From Pseudomonadales bacterium (GTDB taxonomy: Bacteria; Pseudomonadota; Gammaproteobacteria; Pseudomonadales; Azotimanducaceae), in assembly GCA_041395945.1 (NCBI GenBank), contig JAWKZN010000002.1:806001-870000 (forward strand): a stretch of 64,000 nt of DNA. Direction: 5' to 3'. The notes under the pieces are model-generated. The model was not told the DNA's origin, ran no database searches, and worked only from the letters and a program-made list of their open reading frames with translations. How positions within the stretch are numbered: position 1 is the first letter of the stretch; every line of letters begins with the position of its first letter. This document shows, piece after piece, positions 59,017 to 64,000 of the stretch. The position numbers and the translations under genes are program-made.

Positions 59017-62000
59017 CGGAACCTCCCTCGGATTCTGCATACACGAGTTTGTAGACCAGCGGCACCACGAGCAGCGTGAACACCGTCGAAGCCGCGATAC
59101 CGAAAATGATGGCCCAGGCGAGGCCGGCAAAAATGGGATCGAGGGTGATCACAAGATTACCCAGCAATGTCGTCCCCGCGGTAAGCAGCACGGGGCGTGC
59201 ACGCAGTCGCCCCGCCTCCAGCAGTGCGTCATCGAGTCCCATCCCGGCACTTCGCGCCTGCTGCACGAACTCCACCAGGATGAGGGAATTGCGCACCACG
59301 ATTCCGGCGAGCGCAATCATCCCGATCATCGCCGTAGCTGTGAAGAGCACGGGATCCGCACTGCTGCCCGACCCGGTAGTCGAGAACAGGTTGAGCAGCC
59401 AGAACCCGGGCATGATACCGATCACAGTCAGTGGAATGGCCAGCATGATAATGAACGTCAGCGCTGTCAGGCCGGTCTGGGCGCGGATCACCACAAACAA
59501 CCCGAGCAGCGCGACGCCGAATGCAATGCCGAGGTCCCGGAACACTCTCAAGGTGATGTTCCACTCGCCTTCGCCGCCCCATGCCACCTTCACATCCGCC
59601 GGCAGCTGCCAGGGCAGACCGCCACCGGAACTGAAGTAGGTGCGGCCTGCCAGCGGACGACCTTCCTCCACCAGCGTCCGGGTGTCTGCTGTTGATCCTC
59701 TGTCTGCAGGCCCTTCACCTGCTGTCGCTGCGCCATCACCCGCCCCTCGGAGATCCGCATCCAGATCGTAAACCACGTCTGCCGGTACCCGGCCCGCCAC
59801 TTCGGCAAACGCGTAGCTCACCGGCCGCAGATCCTTATGAAAAATCGGCTGTTCCACTGAGCGGTCTTCGAACCGACCCAGCTCGGCCAGGGACACCAGC
59901 GGGGTAGGCGCATCGGTCACCGAACCACGCTCGCGGACCTTCGCAATACCCGGCTGCCCTTTGATGAACAGCTGACCGATTCTGTCCCGGTCCGCATAGG
60001 GCACAGTGAGACGGATCGGCAGCGGAGACGCCTCGTCCGGCACCGCGGCATAAGCCGCCACAGTGCCGGCGCCGGCGCCCGGAACTGTACCAATCACGGC
60101 GAATGCCTGGCCAATCACATCGGCGCCGATACCGGACAGAGCCGCCTTCTCCTGATCCGGTACAAATACCCTGCGCGCACTCTGTGCTCTGGCACTCACA
60201 TCCACATCCACCACACCCGGCTCTCTGGCGAGTCGGTTCGCGGTAATGCGGGCCGCATCGATCAGATCGGCATAGGGGGTAGTGGGACTGCCGTAGTGTT
60301 CGGCAACCACAGAGGCGATCACGGGTGGTCCGGGCGGCACTTCCACGACCTTCACATCAATTCCAGCATCCGCCGAGATGGCCGCGATAGCCGGGCGCAG
60401 CCGCAGAATCAGCGCATGGGACTGGTCCGGACGCTGCAGTTTGTCGGCGAGCACCACGTGCAGTTCACCCTGATGGGACTCTCCCCGCAGATAATAGCGG
60501 CGCACCAGGCCGTTGAAGTCCATCGGCGCATGAGTGCCCACGTAGGCGTTGACCGCCTCAACTTCCGGGACTGTCACCAGATAGTCCGCCAGCCGACGGG
60601 CAAACCCATCCGTTGTCTCCAGCGTCGTCCCTTCCGCTGCGTCGATCACCAGCTGGAATTCGTTTCTGTTGTCGTAGGGCAGCAGCTTCAAGGGTACAAC
60701 CCGGAGCAGTGGCAGCAGCAGGCTGGCGACAAACAGCCCACCGAGCGCGATGAGAAAGTACCTTCCCGCGCCGGGTCGAGACAGCAGCGTATCGAGCAGA
60801 CGCACATACAGCGAAGGGCGCTGCGGATTGCCCGGCGGTGTTCCGGAAGGCTCTGCCGGTGACCCGGCGGGCGGTGCCGGCCGGAGGATGCGCTTACCGA
60901 GCCAGGGCGTGACAAGAAAGGCCACCAGTGTACTGACGATCACGGCGACCGGTACGTTGAATGCCATTGGAGACATGTAGGGCCCCATCATGCCGGTGAT
61001 GAAGCTCATGGGGGCAAAGACGATGACGACGGCTATCGTCGACATGATCAGCGGTGTACGGATCTCCTGCATCGCACCGATCACCCGGTCGTCAAGCGTG
61101 CCCGTATCGGCAAGATGACGCTCGATGTTGTCCACACCGGTGATGGGATCATCCACCAGCAGACCCAGTGCCAGTATCAGCGCGAACAGGGTGACCCGGT
61201 TGATCGTATAACCTGCGGCATAATCGAGAATCAGCGTGAAGCCATAGCAGATCGGCACGGCGAGTGCGACAACCAGCGCCGCCCGCCAGCCCAGGGTGAG
61301 ACCGATGAGCACCACAACCACGACCACCGCAACAGCCAGACTGCCGATCAGATCACTGATCTTCTGATCCGCAGTGGCGCCATAGTTGCGGGTCACCGCC
61401 ACCTCAACACCGCTGGGAAATATCTCGGCCTCAAGGCTGTGCAGCTGGCTGATCAGCGCATCGGCGACCGTCACGGCGTTTGCTCCCCGCCGCTTGGCAA
61501 TGGAGACATTGACCGCGGGAAGGGCCATCGCTCGACTGTCTCCGGCAAAGCGGATCCAGGTGTAGGTCGATGGCTCCGCGGGGGCATCGACCACCGTGGC
61601 AATATCTCCGAGTCTGACCGGCACGCCGTCCACCACATTGACTACCAGCGCATTCAGGTCCCGGGCACTGCGGATCCGGGCATCCACTTCGAGCTCTGTG
61701 CGGCGGTTATCTGCGTCGATCGACCCTGCAAGCTGGCGGACGCTGGATCTGCCGATCGCATGCAATACATCGTCTATCGCAGTAACCCGGCCCGCCATCG
61801 CCAGCGGTTCGAGCAGTACCCGGAACTCCCGCGGTCGGCCGCCGATCACCTCGATACGATTGGTGTCGGGCACGGCCTGCAGCATGACGGCAACTTCTTC
61901 CGCGAGCCGGCGCAGTTCAAAGTCGCCAACCGCCGGATCATCCGCCCACAGTGTGGCGGTGAGAATGGGCACATCGTCCACTTCCACCGGTTTCACAACC

Positions 62001-62380
62001 CAGCCGGTGACACCGGCCGGAATCTGCTGCTGTTCCGAATAGACCTTGGTATAGAGCTTCAGCAGTGAGTCCTCGCGGTCCTCGCCAACGAAGAATCGGA
62101 CGCTCACCACCGCCCGGCCGCTGCTCGAAGTGGAATAGACATGTTCCACACCGTCGATCTGGGCCAGCAGCTTTTCCAGCGGAGTAGTCACCAGTCGCTC
62201 GACCTGGCGGGCATCCAGGCCAGGGGCATCGATGAGCACGTCCGCGCTGGGCACCACGATCTGGGGCTCTTCTTCCCTGGGTGTGAGCACCAGCGCAGCC
62301 AGGCCCAGGCCGAAAGCCAGCAACAGCAGCAGCACGGGTACAGTCCCTTCCAGGGACAGCCTCAACAGGCGATCGAACAC
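59003..62380 (-). CDS. RND efflux permease (HAE/AcrB-like superfamily)
   Basis: 1125 residues starting at a GTG with GGGAG upstream. The N-terminal helix is followed by PREEEPQIVVPSADVLIDAPG and a periplasmic domain, then the paired helices with LILALGLLVDDPITGVDNIERH (the proton-relay Asp pair in helix 4) and the repeat in the second half, including MIGMIALAGIVVRNSLILVEF. This is the subtype with an EEEPQI opening, different from AcrB itself. A second permease gene lies upstream on the same strand, 135 bases away. Substrates unknown. Confidence 0.93.
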   Translation of the reverse strand: MFDRLLRLSLEGTVPVLLLLLAFGLGLAALVLTPREEEPQIVVPSADVLIDAPGLDARQVERLVTTPLEKLLAQIDGVEHVYSTSSSGRAVVSVRFFVGEDREDSLLKLYTKVYSEQQQIPAGVTGWVVKPVEVDDVPILTATLWADDPAVGDFELRRLAEEVAVMLQAVPDTNRIEVIGGRPREFRVLLEPLAMAGRVTAIDDVLHAIGRSSVRQLAGSIDADNRRTELEVDARIRSARDLNALVVNVVDGVPVRLGDIATVVDAPAEPSTYTWIRFAGDSRAMALPAVNVSIAKRRGANAVTVADALISQLHSLEAEIFPSGVEVAVTRNYGATADQKISDLIGSLAVAVVVVVVLIGLTLGWRAALVVALAVPICYGFTLILDYAAGYTINRVTLFALILALGLLVDDPITGVDNIERHLADTGTLDDRVIGAMQEIRTPLIMSTIAVVIVFAPMSFITGMMGPYMSPMAFNVPVAVIVSTLVAFLVTPWLGKRILRPAPPAGSPAEPSGTPPGNPQRPSLYVRLLDTLLSRPGAGRYFLIALGGLFVASLLLPLLRVVPLKLLPYDNRNEFQLVIDAAEGTTLETTDGFARRLADYLVTVPEVEAVNAYVGTHAPMDFNGLVRRYYLRGESHQGELHVVLADKLQRPDQSHALILRLRPAIAAISADAGIDVKVVEVPPGPPVIASVVAEHYGSPTTPYADLIDAARITANRLAREPGVVDVDVSARAQSARRVFVPDQEKAALSGIGADVIGQAFAVIGTVPGAGAGTVAAYAAVPDEASPLPIRLTVPYADRDRIGQLFIKGQPGIAKVRERGSVTDAPTPLVSLAELGRFEDRSVEQPIFHKDLRPVSYAFAEVAGRVPADVVYDLDADLRGAGDGAATAGEGPADRGSTADTRTLVEEGRPLAGRTYFSSGGGLPWQLPADVKVAWGGEGEWNITLRVFRDLGIAFGVALLGLFVVIRAQTGLTALTFIIMLAIPLTVIGIMPGFWLLNLFSTTGSGSSADPVLFTATAMIGMIALAGIVVRNSLILVEFVQQARSAGMGLDDALLEAGRLRARPVLLTAGTTLLGNLVITLDPIFAGLAWAIIFGIAASTVFTLLVVPLVYKLVYAESEGGSDEVA

Positions 62381-62515
62381 AGCAGGTGCTCCCTTGGAAA
62401 TCAGCAGTAAGACCGGTTGCGGCCGCTGAGGGAATTCAGCGAGCTGCGCAGATCCGGATCAGGTGACATCGGCCACAGAGCCTACCCAGTGCGCAGGGGG
62501 ATTTCACATAGGGAA
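62381..62515. other. 135-base spacer between two RND permease genes
   Basis: No gene or clear hairpin was seen. It is long for tightly coupled genes, so a promoter for the downstream permease-adaptor-DUF454 set may lie here. The ribosome site AAGGGAG of the permease is at its left edge. Confidence 0.4.
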
Positions 62516-64000
62516 TCACCGCAGCATCATTCCGGCTTCCGGCGCTGCTTCCGGAGCCGCCTCCTGCAGCCTTGCCAGATGCGGTGGTTTGCGAACCAGA
62601 TACGTATAGACCGTCGGTACGACCAGCAGGGTGAAAAAGGTGCCGAAGGTCATGCCACCGACGATCACCCAGCCGATGTCCTGGCGTGACTCCGCACCGG
62701 CACCCGAGGCGAATGCCAGCGGGACCGCACCCAGCACCATGGCGCCGGTGGTCATCAGAATGGGACGCAAACGCAGCACACTGGCTTTCCGCACCGCCTC
62801 GAACAGCTCCTCACCCTGTGCGCGCAGCTGATTGCTGAATTCCACGATGAGGATGCCGTGTTTGGTGATCAGGCCAACCAGTGTGATGAGGCCGATCTGC
62901 GAATAAATGTTGAGAGTGGCACCGGTCAGAGTCAGCGCCAGCAGAGCGCCGGCGATCGCCAGCGGCACACTGAACATGATCACCAGTGGAGAGACAAAGC
63001 TTTCGAACTGGGCTGCCAGTACCAGGTAGATGAAAGCCAGCGCCAGAAAGAAGGTCAGGAAGATCTTCGACGAGGAATCCCTGAATTCCCGTGATACGCC
63101 TTCGTAGTCCACCTGGGTCGTGGGGCCCATGACGTCGCGGGCGATACTTTCAAGTCGATCGAGCGCCTGACCCATCGAGTAACCGGGCCCGATACTCGCG
63201 ATGATCTTCGCCGAGCGCAGCTTGTTGAAGTGATTGAGCTCCCGGGGTGCCACCGTCTCCCTGACATTGACGAGATTCGACAGCTGGATCATCTCACCAC
63301 CCGCGCCACGCACATAGATTCTGGTGAGATCCGCCGGATCCCGACGATCCACATCAGCGACCTGCAGTTTGACATCGTACTGCTCGGCGTTGCGCTTGAA
63401 GCGGGTCACCTCCCGACCGCCGAGCATGGTCTCCAGCGTGCGGCCGATTTCCACCACACTGACCCCGACCGCTGCGACTTTATCCCGGTGCACCTCGACC
63501 TTGAGTTCCGGTTTGTTGAGCTTCAGGTCCGTGTCCACGTTTACCAGAGCGGGCTCGTCTTCCAGCCGGGCCAGTATTTCCTCGATCTGCTCATCGAGGC
63601 GTTCATAGGAGTCAGTGGTCATGACAACGAACTGCACGGCCTGCGCACCATTGCCGCTCGAACCCATCGAAGGGGGGGTTGCGGTGAAAGCACGGATGCC
63701 CGGAATCGCCAGCATCTTCGGCAGCATCTCTGCGGCCACTTCCTGGGCAGAACGCTGGCGATCGTCCCAGTGCGCCAGCGACACGTAGGACATCATGTTC
63801 GACACCGTCGGCCAGCCCATGATCATCATGTAGGTCATGACCTCGGGGGTAGCCTCGTAGATCTTATCCATCGCCAGAGTGTAGGAATTCAGGTACTCAA
63901 GTGTCGCACCTTCCGGAGCAACGGCGAATGCCATCACCGTGCCGCGATCTTCGACAGGTGCCAGTTCCGAGTTGAGCCCCCGATAGAGCACCACACAGAC
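62516..64000 (-). CDS. RND efflux permease, C-terminal part (5' end outside window)
   Basis: The frame is open to the right edge, so about the last 490 residues are visible. They show the AcrB-type second periplasmic half (IGRTLETMLGGREVTRFKRNAEQYDVKLQV) and the closing membrane helices (FIYLVLAAQFESFVSPLVIMFSVPLAIAG, YSQIGLITLVGLITKHGILIVEFSNQ, and TTGAMVLGAVPLAFASGAGAES), as in HAE1 multidrug pumps. It may form a system with the adjacent permease and adaptor, or be a separate pump. Confidence 0.93.
   Translation of the reverse strand, partial: VCVVLYRGLNSELAPVEDRGTVMAFAVAPEGATLEYLNSYTLAMDKIYEATPEVMTYMMIMGWPTVSNMMSYVSLAHWDDRQRSAQEVAAEMLPKMLAIPGIRAFTATPPSMGSSGNGAQAVQFVVMTTDSYERLDEQIEEILARLEDEPALVNVDTDLKLNKPELKVEVHRDKVAAVGVSVVEIGRTLETMLGGREVTRFKRNAEQYDVKLQVADVDRRDPADLTRIYVRGAGGEMIQLSNLVNVRETVAPRELNHFNKLRSAKIIASIGPGYSMGQALDRLESIARDVMGPTTQVDYEGVSREFRDSSSKIFLTFFLALAFIYLVLAAQFESFVSPLVIMFSVPLAIAGALLALTLTGATLNIYSQIGLITLVGLITKHGILIVEFSNQLRAQGEELFEAVRKASVLRLRPILMTTGAMVLGAVPLAFASGAGAESRQDIGWVIVGGMTFGTFFTLLVVPTVYTYLVRKPPHLARLQEAAPEAAPEAGMMLR

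Noticed and set aside
1..64000. tRNA, rRNA, CRISPR arrays or prophage genes
   Set aside because: No repeat-spacer array, no cloverleaf with a recognisable T-arm, no rRNA-like stretch and no phage structural genes were noticed; short RNA genes could still be missed by eye.

Overview
This is a GC-rich bacterial chromosome segment with dense, often overlapping genes. The gene content points to a Gram-negative proteobacterium, most likely a gammaproteobacterium: a Na+-pumping NADH:quinone reductase (Nqr) operon, an MtrA/MtrB-type porin-cytochrome pair, a TonB receptor with sigma/FecR regulators, RND efflux pumps, YbaN/DUF454 and a thermostable-hemolysin family protein. The lineage is an inference from gene families only. 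No rRNA, tRNA or CRISPR array was recognised.

Layout. 1-8993: the end of an acyl-CoA dehydrogenase, a TetR regulator, then a coupled gamma-beta-alpha-chaperone operon for a periplasmic type II DMSO-reductase-family molybdoenzyme (relatives include ethylbenzene and steroid C25 dehydrogenases), followed by a PQQ- and heme-containing alcohol dehydrogenase. Water-dependent hydroxylation followed by alcohol oxidation is a sensible combined role. 9013-18857: a homocysteine-synthase-like PLP enzyme, an intact IS5-family insertion sequence with CTAG duplications, an ADP-forming acyl-CoA synthetase fused to a GNAT domain, a decayed sugar symporter, a PhyH dioxygenase, a sulfatase, a Coq4-like protein and a GFA protein.

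18862-30967: the energy region. On the minus strand a decaheme cytochrome (MtrA-like), its outer-membrane barrel (MtrB-like), two branched-chain 2-oxoacid dehydrogenase E1 subunits and a leucine-dehydrogenase-like enzyme form an apparent operon. Divergent from it, across 87 bp, is nqrABCDEF, whose NqrB has lost the usual FMN-attachment threonine. A CBS-domain protein follows.

30968-37411: a 539-base gap holding a 16-codon minus-strand ORF with a very strong ribosome binding site, next to a HlyD / C39-peptidase ABC / second ABC exporter set of the kind used for ribosomal peptide natural products. 37421-49704: hydrolases, DUF2239, RidA, a YtcJ-like amidohydrolase lipoprotein, a large DUF748 protein, a CoA-transferase, an M3 oligopeptidase and a TPR protein.

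49752-53296: a four-gene overlapping operon (thermostable-hemolysin family, AMP-ligase, heme-oxygenase-like diiron protein, SDR) that looks like a small lipid or metabolite biosynthetic pathway. 53475-57451: ECF sigma, FecR-like protein and TonB receptor. 57540-64000: DUF454, an RND adaptor, an RND permease and the C-terminal part of a second RND permease cut by the window edge.
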